DNA from: an uncultured bacterium
GTDB taxonomy: Bacteria > Spirochaetota > UBA4802 > UB4802
DNA length: 64,000 bases
Assembly (NCBI GenBank): GCA_937920495.1
Contig: CALEUQ010000011.1
Span: forward strand, 103,742 to 167,741
Direction: 5' to 3'
A model generated the notes under the pieces. The model did no database searches and was not told the DNA's origin. It saw only the letters and a program-made list of their open reading frames with translations. Positions within the stretch are counted from its first letter, which is position 1, and the number at the start of each line of letters is the position of its first letter. The position numbers and the translations under genes are program-made. Positions 53,006 to 61,094 of this stretch are shown here, piece by piece.

Positions 53006-54163
53006 TTACACATGGTGTGAAGCAAATGACCTTATGATAGTGCAATATCTTTCGTATAGTGGCGCGACTACGTTGTAATTGATTGATAATAATTCATTTG
53101 CTGAAAAACCAATAGGATTTTCCTTGCGATACGTTTTTATGGGGAACGATGCCAGTACTTTTTTAGTATTAATGATATAAGTGCCATTTATTCTGGAAAT
53201 ATATCCTTTTTTAAGGCAAAATTTTAAAAAGCGTTTTAATTTTTTATGGCGATAGTTACTGTCAATGAGATACTCATCGATATTGGGAAGCCTGCCTTCC
53301 TTAACCAGTGCAATAATATCATTGATTATTGCATCCAGCTGTGATGCTATTTCTTCTTTTTTGAGAGATAGTGCTGTATCAATCTCTTCAACCGCAGCCG
53401 ATATACGCTGCAGATAGGCTGACGCGATCTGGCTGAAGGTTATGGTATGCAGATCTTTTAATATTTCGGAAACCTTTGCTAAAAATCTATCCTTTTCATC
53501 AAGGATGAATACTGGTTTGCCAACATTAATAAAAATATCTTTCTTACCTATCATGCACCTGTCAACTTTGACGTTGATGGGAAGAATGTAGAGTTTTTTT
53601 GCAAAGTGTCGGTAGGTACTGTCAACAAGCTGAAATATGCCGCTACGCAAGTTCTTAAGGCCACCAAATCCCCATGTGGTACCTTCAGGGAAGATGAGTG
53701 TGGAAAATCCATTATGTATTGAGCGTTTAAGTTTTTCCATCTGGGCATATATCTCAGATTTCATTGCTTCTTTATTAGTAAAATCTTCTATGAAAGGGCG
53801 CGGTATATCAATCAGTTTCATCTTCTTAAAAAAAGCCTTGGGGAGTCCTGTCCTGTCCAGAAAATAGAATATATAATAGGCTAATTTATTTTTTCTGCCA
53901 AAGTTTGATGAAAGATAGTTACCGCTTAAAAAATCCTTTTTAGCCATTATGACAAAGTGTGGACGGGGTTTTAATGCGTAATATACTTTTGAAAGCGATG
54001 GAACTTCAAAATAGCTGTCATGCGTTGGTGCAAATATAACAAGCTCGGGAATATGCTTTAGATATTCTTTACCTTTGAGGTGAGCCCTGTGGCGCATTAT
54101 AATGGAGGCTAATTTAAAACACAACAAGAAAAATTCATAAATTATGCCATTAGAGTTATGCAT
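53006..54163 (-). CDS. PlsC-like acyltransferase with HX4E motif, 385 aa
   Basis: The LPLAT acyltransferase domain is at about residues 25-230. Motif I is FAPTHDSYFEVP, with His48 and, five residues on, Glu53 where HX4D is usual. Motif III, LIFPEGTTWGFGG, matches the FPEGT block of glycerol-phosphate acyltransferases. Motif IV, LYILPINVKVDR, is present. The C-terminal ~150 residues (KKEEIASQLDAIINDIIALV and a short winged-helix-like end) are not part of the usual PlsC, so substrate specificity is uncertain. Probable reaction: transfer of an acyl chain to a lysophospholipid or glycolipid acceptor. Confidence 0.8.
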   Translation of the reverse strand: MHNSNGIIYEFFLLCFKLASIIMRHRAHLKGKEYLKHIPELVIFAPTHDSYFEVPSLSKVYYALKPRPHFVIMAKKDFLSGNYLSSNFGRKNKLAYYIFYFLDRTGLPKAFFKKMKLIDIPRPFIEDFTNKEAMKSEIYAQMEKLKRSIHNGFSTLIFPEGTTWGFGGLKNLRSGIFQLVDSTYRHFAKKLYILPINVKVDRCMIGKKDIFINVGKPVFILDEKDRFLAKVSEILKDLHTITFSQIASAYLQRISAAVEEIDTALSLKKEEIASQLDAIINDIIALVKEGRLPNIDEYLIDSNYRHKKLKRFLKFCLKKGYISRINGTYIINTKKVLASFPIKTYRKENPIGFSANELLSINYNVVAPLYERYCTIIRSFASHHV

Positions 54164-54332
54164 AATGATCCCCTCATAGTTTATTAATTAAAAATAGTAT
54201 ATATATAGTTATGTGTCAATCTATTTACACAAAAAAAGAATTTTGCATAAACGTAGCGTAGTGGAGATCCTGGTTAACCTCAGCAAAAAGAAATGTCCAT
54301 TTAATATTTTGTAAATTTTTTACAAAAAAATA

Positions 54333-54389
54333 TTGACGATTGCAAGCTGATGCAGTATTTTAACTAAATAATTAAACTTATTAGTTAAA
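54333..54389 (+). promoter_or_regulatory. Promoter and TetR operator of the efflux operon
   Basis: TTGACG (54333-54338), 17-base spacer and TATTTT (54356-54361) form a promoter. The perfect repeat TTTAACTAA (54359-54367) and TTAGTTAAA (54381-54389), 13 bases apart, overlaps its -10 end. A further TTAACTA-type half-site (read as TAGTTAA) lies at 54395-54401. This suits autoregulation by the adjacent TetR. Confidence 0.68.
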
Positions 54390-54443
54390 CCAAATAGTTA
54401 ATTATGACCTGTGGCTCATAAAATATATGTATAAAGGTACAGA

Positions 54444-55181
54444 ATGCAATCATTTAAATATTCCAGGGAAACGCGTGATGTAATACTTAATGCAGCAAAA
54501 AAAGAATTTGCCCATCGCGGGTACAGCGGTGCACGGATGAGTTCCATAGCAAAGCGCGCAGGGGTTAATCAGGCGTTGATACACTATTATTTTTCAAGTA
54601 AGGAAAAGCTCTATCAGGAAGTGCTACAATTTCTATTTCATCATGAGGAATCCACAAAGATTGAGGAATATTTTAAAGAAGACAGGTTAACACCGCCTGA
54701 GGCGTTATATGTTGCAATATATATTCTGGTGTATCTCCATCACGATGCTATTGACCCTGAAACAAACAGGATAATATCATGGGAGATTGCAGAGGGCGGG
54801 CAAAATTTTAAAAAGCTTTTAACTGAGTATCTCTACCCACGGTTAGATAGAATTACATTTATAATACAACAGGGTGTTGAACAGGGTTATTTTGAAACCA
54901 GCGACCCCTTCCTTATTGTATTTAACATGGTAAATTTTATTATATCCTTTGAAAACAACAAGCAGTATTTAAAAGATACACCATGGTATGGCCGCTTTTA
55001 TGGTGGCGATGATGGCAAAAGATTGTTTGAGTATACACTTACTGCCACATTTAAGGCTCTGACCCCACAAGGAAAGCTATTTGCGTTACCACATATTAGC
55101 AACGAATTACAACATAAATTGCATACAATTATTGATATGCTTAAAAGCACTCAGGGAGAACGATATGTATTGTCAAAATAA
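54444..55181 (+). CDS. TetR-family repressor of the RND efflux operon
   Basis: A 245-residue regulator. The N-terminal HTH is ARMSSIAKRAGVNQALIHYYF, the TetR signature (residues ~10-55), followed by a long helical ligand-binding domain (EGGQNFKKLLTEYLYPRLDR, IIQQGVEQGYFETSDPF), which resembles C-terminal domains of AcrR-like regulators. It begins the efflux operon: the outer-membrane gene starts before this gene stops, by 17 bases. The ligand is unknown. Confidence 0.92.
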   Translation: MQSFKYSRETRDVILNAAKKEFAHRGYSGARMSSIAKRAGVNQALIHYYFSSKEKLYQEVLQFLFHHEESTKIEEYFKEDRLTPPEALYVAIYILVYLHHDAIDPETNRIISWEIAEGGQNFKKLLTEYLYPRLDRITFIIQQGVEQGYFETSDPFLIVFNMVNFIISFENNKQYLKDTPWYGRFYGGDDGKRLFEYTLTATFKALTPQGKLFALPHISNELQHKLHTIIDMLKSTQGERYVLSK

Positions 55182-56616
55182 GTATACACTATCTTTGTGC
55201 ATAATTAACGTTTTTTTAGTCATTGCAGTGATGATTATTGTTTTCAGTGTATCACAGGTACACGCGCAGCCACTGACACTTAAAGATGCAATTGCCACTG
55301 CTATACAGAATAATAACACATATAAAGCTGCTCTTCTAAAAGTTGAGGAAAACCGCTATAAGGTGCGTGAAAGCTGGGGTATGCTGTGGCCGCAGCTTTC
55401 CACAGATGTTGCCTACACACGTCAGTGGTATGAAGCGGGCTTTCAATCCCAGATTGCGGGGCAGTACGATGTAAAGATAATAAACGGGCAGATAGCAGTC
55501 AATCCCGGCGCATTGTATAATAGCCTGCAGGCTTCACGCAATGGGTATATTGCCAGTGAATATGAAGCGCGTGCAATCAAGGCACACACTATTATTACCA
55601 CAATGAGGTTATATTACCAGATACTTTTGACAAAAGAATTAATAACAATGCACCAGGAAGCGTTAAAATCCTTAGAGGAAAATCTGCGTATTGTAACTGT
55701 GGGATATCAAAAGGGCACGTTTTCAAAGCTGGATTTTCTGCGTGCAAAGGTTGCCTTCAATAATGAAAAAACGCAGCTTATTAATGCAAAGAATGATTAT
55801 TTAACTGTATGTGCCACATTCAATATACAGTTGAACAGGGAAATTAATGAACCCGTGGAATTGGATGAAGGGGCGCTTGTGGTAAGTACTGATGATTTGC
55901 AGTATCTTTCATTGGAAGAGGAAAAGGAGATAGCCTTAATCAAAGAGCTTGTTGCACTTTCACTTAAAAACAGGCCGGAGTTACTGCAACTGTCGCATAC
56001 CAAAAAAGCTTTAGAGTATGCTAAAGATGCAGCAGCATCTGTGTATCTGTGGCCAAGCTTGTTTGTGAGTGGCAATTATGGTACCAGCAAAAGCATATCC
56101 AAAAAAGGTAATGGATTTGAGCCTACAGGTAATCCAGCAATAGATCCAATACTGCAGGCAATGAACCAGGGGATGAGTGAAAGCTTTGCACCCAAAGGAT
56201 GGAATGACCACTGGATGATAACCTTTGGGGCAACCTACCAGTGGGGGGCACTGTCACCTATTAATCCATCGCATGCAAAAGCAAAGCAACTGGAAAGCCA
56301 GGCTCAACAGCTTGATTTGCAGTTAGAGGATTTTGTAAAGAGTGTGCGTCTTGATATTCAGCGTGGATTTTTAAAACTAAAATCTGCTTCAAATTCATTA
56401 TACTCACAGCAGGGCAATGTTGAAACCGCAGAAGAATCGTTGAAGACCGCAACTGCGCAATTCAGGAATGGAATCATTGATAACTCAAAATTTTTAGAAG
56501 CAAATGTTGCGCTGATTCAAGCAAAAACCTTATACATACAGGCGTTGTATGATTATAAGGTTTCGCAGGCGGAACTGAATAAATCAATTGGTGTAGATTA
56601 TTTTAAGATTTATTAA
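55165..56616 (+). CDS. TolC-type outer membrane efflux protein
   Basis: A 483-residue outer membrane channel component. The signal peptide ends SVSQVHAQP (cleavage near residue 32). The two long coiled-coil/helical halves characteristic of TolC are visible: ALLKVEENRYKVRESWGMLW and EALKSLEENLRIVTVGYQKG in the first, LKLKSASNSLYSQQGNVETA and ALYDYKVSQAELNKSIGVDY in the second. I use the ATG at 55165 with GGGAGA eight bases upstream; it overlaps the TetR gene. It forms the tripartite pump with the next two genes. Confidence 0.9.
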   Translation: MYCQNKYTLSLCIINVFLVIAVMIIVFSVSQVHAQPLTLKDAIATAIQNNNTYKAALLKVEENRYKVRESWGMLWPQLSTDVAYTRQWYEAGFQSQIAGQYDVKIINGQIAVNPGALYNSLQASRNGYIASEYEARAIKAHTIITTMRLYYQILLTKELITMHQEALKSLEENLRIVTVGYQKGTFSKLDFLRAKVAFNNEKTQLINAKNDYLTVCATFNIQLNREINEPVELDEGALVVSTDDLQYLSLEEEKEIALIKELVALSLKNRPELLQLSHTKKALEYAKDAAASVYLWPSLFVSGNYGTSKSISKKGNGFEPTGNPAIDPILQAMNQGMSESFAPKGWNDHWMITFGATYQWGALSPINPSHAKAKQLESQAQQLDLQLEDFVKSVRLDIQRGFLKLKSASNSLYSQQGNVETAEESLKTATAQFRNGIIDNSKFLEANVALIQAKTLYIQALYDYKVSQAELNKSIGVDYFKIY

Positions 56617-56635
56617 TTATTCTGGGAGAATGAGC

Positions 56636-57559
56636 ATGAAAAGGGGAACAAAAACAATAGTCGTAGCAATCGTAGTTGCTATAGCAATTATAGCCACCTA
56701 CAGGCTGGTGGTTTTTATAGGAAATAAAATTAACCCTAAAAAAGTAGTGGAAGAAGAACGAGTAATCCCGGTAAAGGTTTCCAGGGCCATTCGTATGAAT
56801 ATAACAAAAACCCTTAATTTAAGTGGCGATATTCTTGGCAAAGAGGTTGTACATGTCTTTTCACAGGTGCCGGGTAAGGTTATGGAAATCCTGGTGAAGG
56901 AAGGCCAGTTTGTAAAAAAAGGGCAGGTGATCTTCAGGGTTGATCGTGATATCGTTGGTATGGAATATATGCCCGCGGTGGTGGAATCGCCGCTTTCAGG
57001 TTATGTGGGCACTGTTATGGTTGACCGCGGGATGTCCATAAGTCCCCAGACACCGCTGGCACAGGTTGTTACCATGAATCAGGTTGAGGCAGTGGCACAG
57101 CTTATTGAAGAGCAGATTAATATGGTGCAGATTGGTATGAAAGCAAAGGTGCGCGTTGATGCATTTCCCAATACATATTTTTATGGAACCGTGTATCGCA
57201 AAAATGCGGTACTTGATGCAGCAAGCAGGACGCAGGAAGTTCGCATACTCATAGACAATCCACAACTGAAACTGCGTCATGGCATGTTTGCTGATATACA
57301 GATACAGATTGGTGCAGCAAATAATGCGGTTGTGATCCCGGTGGATAGTATGTTGAGCGATAGCTCCGGCAATTTTTATGTGTATAAAGTAATTGATAAC
57401 AGGGCTTTTAAACAATCAGTGAAACCTGGCTTTTCCTTAAAAAATGTAATAGAAGTATTGTCCGGTATCAGCGAAGGAGATGTGGTGGTAACCCTTGGCA
57501 AGGAAAATGTGGGGCATGGTGATAAGCTTTTAGTGTATATGGAAGAGATTGCACAGTAA
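56636..57559 (+). CDS. Membrane fusion protein (periplasmic adaptor) of RND pump
   Basis: A 307-residue adaptor. One N-terminal membrane anchor (IVVAIVVAIAIIATYRLVVF) is followed by the lipoyl-like domain (GKVMEILVKEGQFVKKGQVI), whose hairpin is very short, then a barrel domain (QIGMKAKVRVDAFPNTYFYG) and the membrane-proximal end (VIPVDSMLSDSSGNFYVYKV). The helical hairpin is much shorter than in E. coli AcrA, so the adaptor is compact. The start ATG at 56636 has GGGAG seven bases upstream; the ATG at 56630 is too close. It lies between the TolC and RND genes. Confidence 0.88.
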   Translation: MKRGTKTIVVAIVVAIAIIATYRLVVFIGNKINPKKVVEEERVIPVKVSRAIRMNITKTLNLSGDILGKEVVHVFSQVPGKVMEILVKEGQFVKKGQVIFRVDRDIVGMEYMPAVVESPLSGYVGTVMVDRGMSISPQTPLAQVVTMNQVEAVAQLIEEQINMVQIGMKAKVRVDAFPNTYFYGTVYRKNAVLDAASRTQEVRILIDNPQLKLRHGMFADIQIQIGAANNAVVIPVDSMLSDSSGNFYVYKVIDNRAFKQSVKPGFSLKNVIEVLSGISEGDVVVTLGKENVGHGDKLLVYMEEIAQ

Positions 57560-57580
57560 TTTTGCAGGGAGATAGTAACT

Positions 57581-60500
57581 ATGAAATTAACCGATATATC
57601 CGTTCAACGGCCAATAAGTATAACAATGCTATACATTGGTATTATTGTCGTAGCGATAGTAAGCTACGTAAAAATACCACTGGATTTATTTCCGGATATT
57701 GAATTCCCTGTTGCAGTGGTCTTTACAGAATATCCAAATGTTGGGCCAAAGGAAATTGAGAGTACTGTAACCAGACCACTGGAAGAAGCACTGTCTTCTG
57801 TCAACAACATAGATACAATAACATCAACATCCAAAGAAGGGCTTTCGATGATTGTTGCCAAGTTTACCTGGGGCACTGATATGGGGCTTGCGGTAAGCGA
57901 TATGCGTGAGCGCATTGACATACGGAAGCGCTTTTTGCCATCTGAAGTCAAAAATCCTGTTGTATTGAAATTTGACATATCGATGATGCCTGTTGTAATG
58001 CTTTCGGTTACGGGTCCAAAAGATTTAGCGTATGTTAAAAAATACGCAGAGGATAATCTTAAAAATCTGTTTGAGCAGACAGATGGAGTGGCAGCAGCGT
58101 ATGTGAGTGGTGGTCAGAGCTATGAGGTTAAAGTTGAGCTTATAAAAAACAGGATAGATGCATATAAATTAACTATCGACCAGATTATACAGCTTTTAGC
58201 TGCTGAAAACCTTAACATCGCGGGCGGTGATGTAAAAACACCATATATGAAGTATACGTTACGAACACAGGGTGAATTTAAATCACTTGATGATATACGT
58301 AATGTGGTTGTGACTGTTAAAAATGGCACACCCGTGTATGTAAAGGATATTGCAAGGGTGTATCTGGCTCCTGCCGATGTCAAAGAGATTGTGCGCCTGA
58401 ATGGTGAAAATGGTGTAATCTTGCGTGTGCAGAAGCAGTCGGATAAGAATACCGTAATCGTTGCGCGTAATATATTAAAAAAAGCGGATGAGGTGCGCAA
58501 AACTCTACCAAAGGGTATGGATATACAGCCGTTTTTTAATGCCGCGGAATTTATTGAGCTTTCAATTCAGAACATGATAAAAAATGCTGTTGAAGGAGCG
58601 CTCATAGCCATACTGGTGGTGCTTGTAATTTTACGGAATATGCGTGCGGCGCTTATTATGGGGCTCTCAATTCCGGTTTCGATTATCACTTCATTTGTGC
58701 TGATGTATTTCTTTGATCTATCGCTTAACATGATGTCGATGGGTGGCCTTGCGATTGGTGTTGGCATGCTTATAGATAACTCTATTGTGGTGCTGGAGAA
58801 CATATTCAGATATCGTGAAAAAGGAGCACGGCCAGATGAGGCATCAAAGCTTGGTGCTGATGAGATGGGTATGGCAATAACCGCGTCAACACTCACTAAC
58901 CTTGTTGTGTTTGTTCCGTTTTTGTTCAGTGCAGGGTTGGCGGTGCAGCTTTTTAAAGATATGGTGCTTACCATTACGTTTTCCATGCTCAGTTCTCTGG
59001 TTGTAGCATTGTCGCTGGTGCCAATGCTTGCGGCAAAATTTATCCCACGCATTGAACATAGCTATACAGGGAAACTTTCATTTTTGCAGCCGCTGTTTGA
59101 CAAAAGTGAACAATATTTTACACGACTGGAAGCATTGTATGGCAGGGTTATCAACTGGGCACTGGATCACCGAAAAAGGGTTATACGATATGTGGCCATA
59201 TCGTTTATAATTGGATTGATCATGATACCAGTTGCAGGGATGGAGTTTATGCCCGAATATGATGATGCACAGCTTACTATACTTGCCAAATTGCCGGTTG
59301 GGACTAACCTTGAAACAACTGAGTCGGTGATGAAGATGATTGAAAAACGCGCACTGGATGTATTAAAAAAAGAAGAATATGTAGTTGTTTCCATACGCGC
59401 GGGATATGGTGAAGGATTTACCGCAGCATTTGGTGAAACAACAGATTATACCGGCAAAATTGAAATGCGACTCACACAGCCAAGCAAGCGCACACGCTCA
59501 AAGAATGAGATACGGCAGGCATTGCGTGATGCATTCAAAGGCATACCGGGGGTTACGTTTAACTTTTCACTACAGGGGGATACCGGAAGCAGAATACTGG
59601 GGATGGGAGGAGCTGCAATTACAATTGAAGTGTATGGGTATGATTTTGAAAAATCTTCCAAATATGCAGAAGATATCCGAAATGCTATTAAAAATATCCC
59701 CGGATTAAAGGATATTGATATATCCCGAGAAGAAGGATTGCCTGAAAAGGTAATAGTGGTAAACCGTGAAAAAGCGTCCAAGATGGGGGTTAATGCGTAT
59801 CAGATAGCAAATCTCATCAAGAACAATGTTGCCGGATACCCGGCAACACGTTATAGATTTGAAGGTGATGAGTATGACATTAATGTGCGATTGCGTGAAG
59901 CTGATAGGGAGACTATTGAGCACATCAAATCCATTGAAATAAATACACCAATTGGCAAACGGGTTCCTGTTGGCAACCTGATAGATATTGTTACAAAATC
60001 AGGACCGTCCACTATTGAACGCAAAAAACAGGAACGTGTGATATATCTTAACTGCAAGGCAGAAGGAAGGGCACTGAGTGCTGTGGTGAGTGATATTAAC
60101 AGTGCTATAAGTAAGTTGCCAAAGCCAGCAAACTTTGATGTGGTGGTAGCAGGGGCGTATCAGGATATGCAGGAAACATTTCAGGATTTAATACTGGTAC
60201 TTCTGGTAGCCATGGTGCTTACCTATGTTATTATGGCTGCGCAGTTTGAATCCTTGCTGCGGCCATTCATTGTTATGTTCAGTGTGCCAACGGTAATTTT
60301 TGGTGTATCACTATTTTTGTTTTTGACCGGCACCACATTTAATGTCATAACCTTTCTGGGAGTCATCATGCTTGTTGGTATTGTAGTAAATAATGCGATA
60401 GTTCTTGTGGATTATACTGATATACTGCGAAAGCGTGGGTATGGAGTGCGGGAAGCACTGGTTGAGGCAGGTACAAAAAGATTGCGGCCCATTATGATGA

Positions 60501-60694
60501 CCACACTTACTACAATACTGTCGCTTATACCCATGGCGTCAGGATTGGGTGAAGGCTCAGAGCTTTCTGCACCACTTGCACGTGCGGTTATGGGTGGTAT
60601 GAGCACCGCATTTATCTTTACACTGGTGTTTATACCGGTGATGTACATGATTTTTGAAAGTATGCGTGAGCGGTATGAAGCAACGCATAAATAA
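57581..60694 (+). CDS. RND-family inner membrane efflux pump (HAE/AcrB type)
   Basis: A 1037-residue proton-driven transporter with the canonical 12-helix, two-lobe architecture. TM1 is near residues 10-28; the proton-relay block is GVGMLIDNSIVVLENIFRYR (TM4, with the D-x7-E). The second half repeats the plan with MVGIVVNNAIVLVDYTDILR and RLRPIMMTTLTTILSLIPMA. Two large periplasmic loops follow TM1 and TM7. Subfamily (drug, metal, lipid) cannot be set from sequence alone, but the HAE family is most likely because the metal-binding motifs of CusA are not seen. Its start follows TTGCAGGGAGATAG. Confidence 0.95.
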   Translation: MKLTDISVQRPISITMLYIGIIVVAIVSYVKIPLDLFPDIEFPVAVVFTEYPNVGPKEIESTVTRPLEEALSSVNNIDTITSTSKEGLSMIVAKFTWGTDMGLAVSDMRERIDIRKRFLPSEVKNPVVLKFDISMMPVVMLSVTGPKDLAYVKKYAEDNLKNLFEQTDGVAAAYVSGGQSYEVKVELIKNRIDAYKLTIDQIIQLLAAENLNIAGGDVKTPYMKYTLRTQGEFKSLDDIRNVVVTVKNGTPVYVKDIARVYLAPADVKEIVRLNGENGVILRVQKQSDKNTVIVARNILKKADEVRKTLPKGMDIQPFFNAAEFIELSIQNMIKNAVEGALIAILVVLVILRNMRAALIMGLSIPVSIITSFVLMYFFDLSLNMMSMGGLAIGVGMLIDNSIVVLENIFRYREKGARPDEASKLGADEMGMAITASTLTNLVVFVPFLFSAGLAVQLFKDMVLTITFSMLSSLVVALSLVPMLAAKFIPRIEHSYTGKLSFLQPLFDKSEQYFTRLEALYGRVINWALDHRKRVIRYVAISFIIGLIMIPVAGMEFMPEYDDAQLTILAKLPVGTNLETTESVMKMIEKRALDVLKKEEYVVVSIRAGYGEGFTAAFGETTDYTGKIEMRLTQPSKRTRSKNEIRQALRDAFKGIPGVTFNFSLQGDTGSRILGMGGAAITIEVYGYDFEKSSKYAEDIRNAIKNIPGLKDIDISREEGLPEKVIVVNREKASKMGVNAYQIANLIKNNVAGYPATRYRFEGDEYDINVRLREADRETIEHIKSIEINTPIGKRVPVGNLIDIVTKSGPSTIERKKQERVIYLNCKAEGRALSAVVSDINSAISKLPKPANFDVVVAGAYQDMQETFQDLILVLLVAMVLTYVIMAAQFESLLRPFIVMFSVPTVIFGVSLFLFLTGTTFNVITFLGVIMLVGIVVNNAIVLVDYTDILRKRGYGVREALVEAGTKRLRPIMMTTLTTILSLIPMASGLGEGSELSAPLARAVMGGMSTAFIFTLVFIPVMYMIFESMRERYEATHK

Positions 60695-60716
60695 ATTGTT
60701 TCCTGACAGGTTGTGT

Positions 60717-60745
60717 ATATCCCGCTACCACATAGGGCGGGATAT
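60717..60745 (+). terminator. Hairpin after RND pump gene
   Basis: ATATCCCGC (60717-60725) and GCGGGATAT (60737-60745) are perfect 9-base arms with an 11-base loop, 22 bases after the RND gene stop. The downstream T tract is weak (TCGTTCT). It may reduce, not abolish, readthrough into the small gene at 60807. Confidence 0.6.
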
Positions 60746-60806
60746 TCGTTCTACAATTTACATAATGATGTACTAAAGTACGTAGTGCATTCATAAGGAG
60801 ATAGGT

Positions 60807-61094
60807 ATGGTAATGTTATTCATTGTGTATAGCAATGCCGTTGATAATGAGGTTGTGGAGATAGCAAAAAGATATGCTGATGGGTATACTAAATTTACCG
60901 GTGTTCAGGGCGAAGGCAATAAAGAACCGCAACTTGGTACTCATGTGTGGCCGGGTCTTAATAACTGCATGATTATAGCGCTAAAGGATAATAAAGCAAA
61001 AGATGCAATAGCTCAGGAGTTGAATACACTGAAGGTAAAATTTAAGGGTATTGGAATCAGCATCTTTGTGTTGCAACTCAAAGAGATGTTATAG
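60807..61094 (+). CDS. PG0541-like transporter-associated small protein, 95 aa
   Basis: A compact PII-like/ferredoxin-fold protein: VMLFIVYSNAVDNEVVEIAK, GEGNKEPQLGTHVWPGLNNC, MIIALKDNKAKDAIAQELNT and GIGISIFVLQLKEML, matching my memory of the small PG0541 family that follows RND pump genes in anaerobes. PII-like proteins regulate transport by binding the pump or a ligand. The ATG follows AAGGAGATAG. It lies 110 bases after the RND gene, past a hairpin, and overlaps the end of the convergent radical SAM gene by 6 bases. Confidence 0.75.
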   Translation: MVMLFIVYSNAVDNEVVEIAKRYADGYTKFTGVQGEGNKEPQLGTHVWPGLNNCMIIALKDNKAKDAIAQELNTLKVKFKGIGISIFVLQLKEML

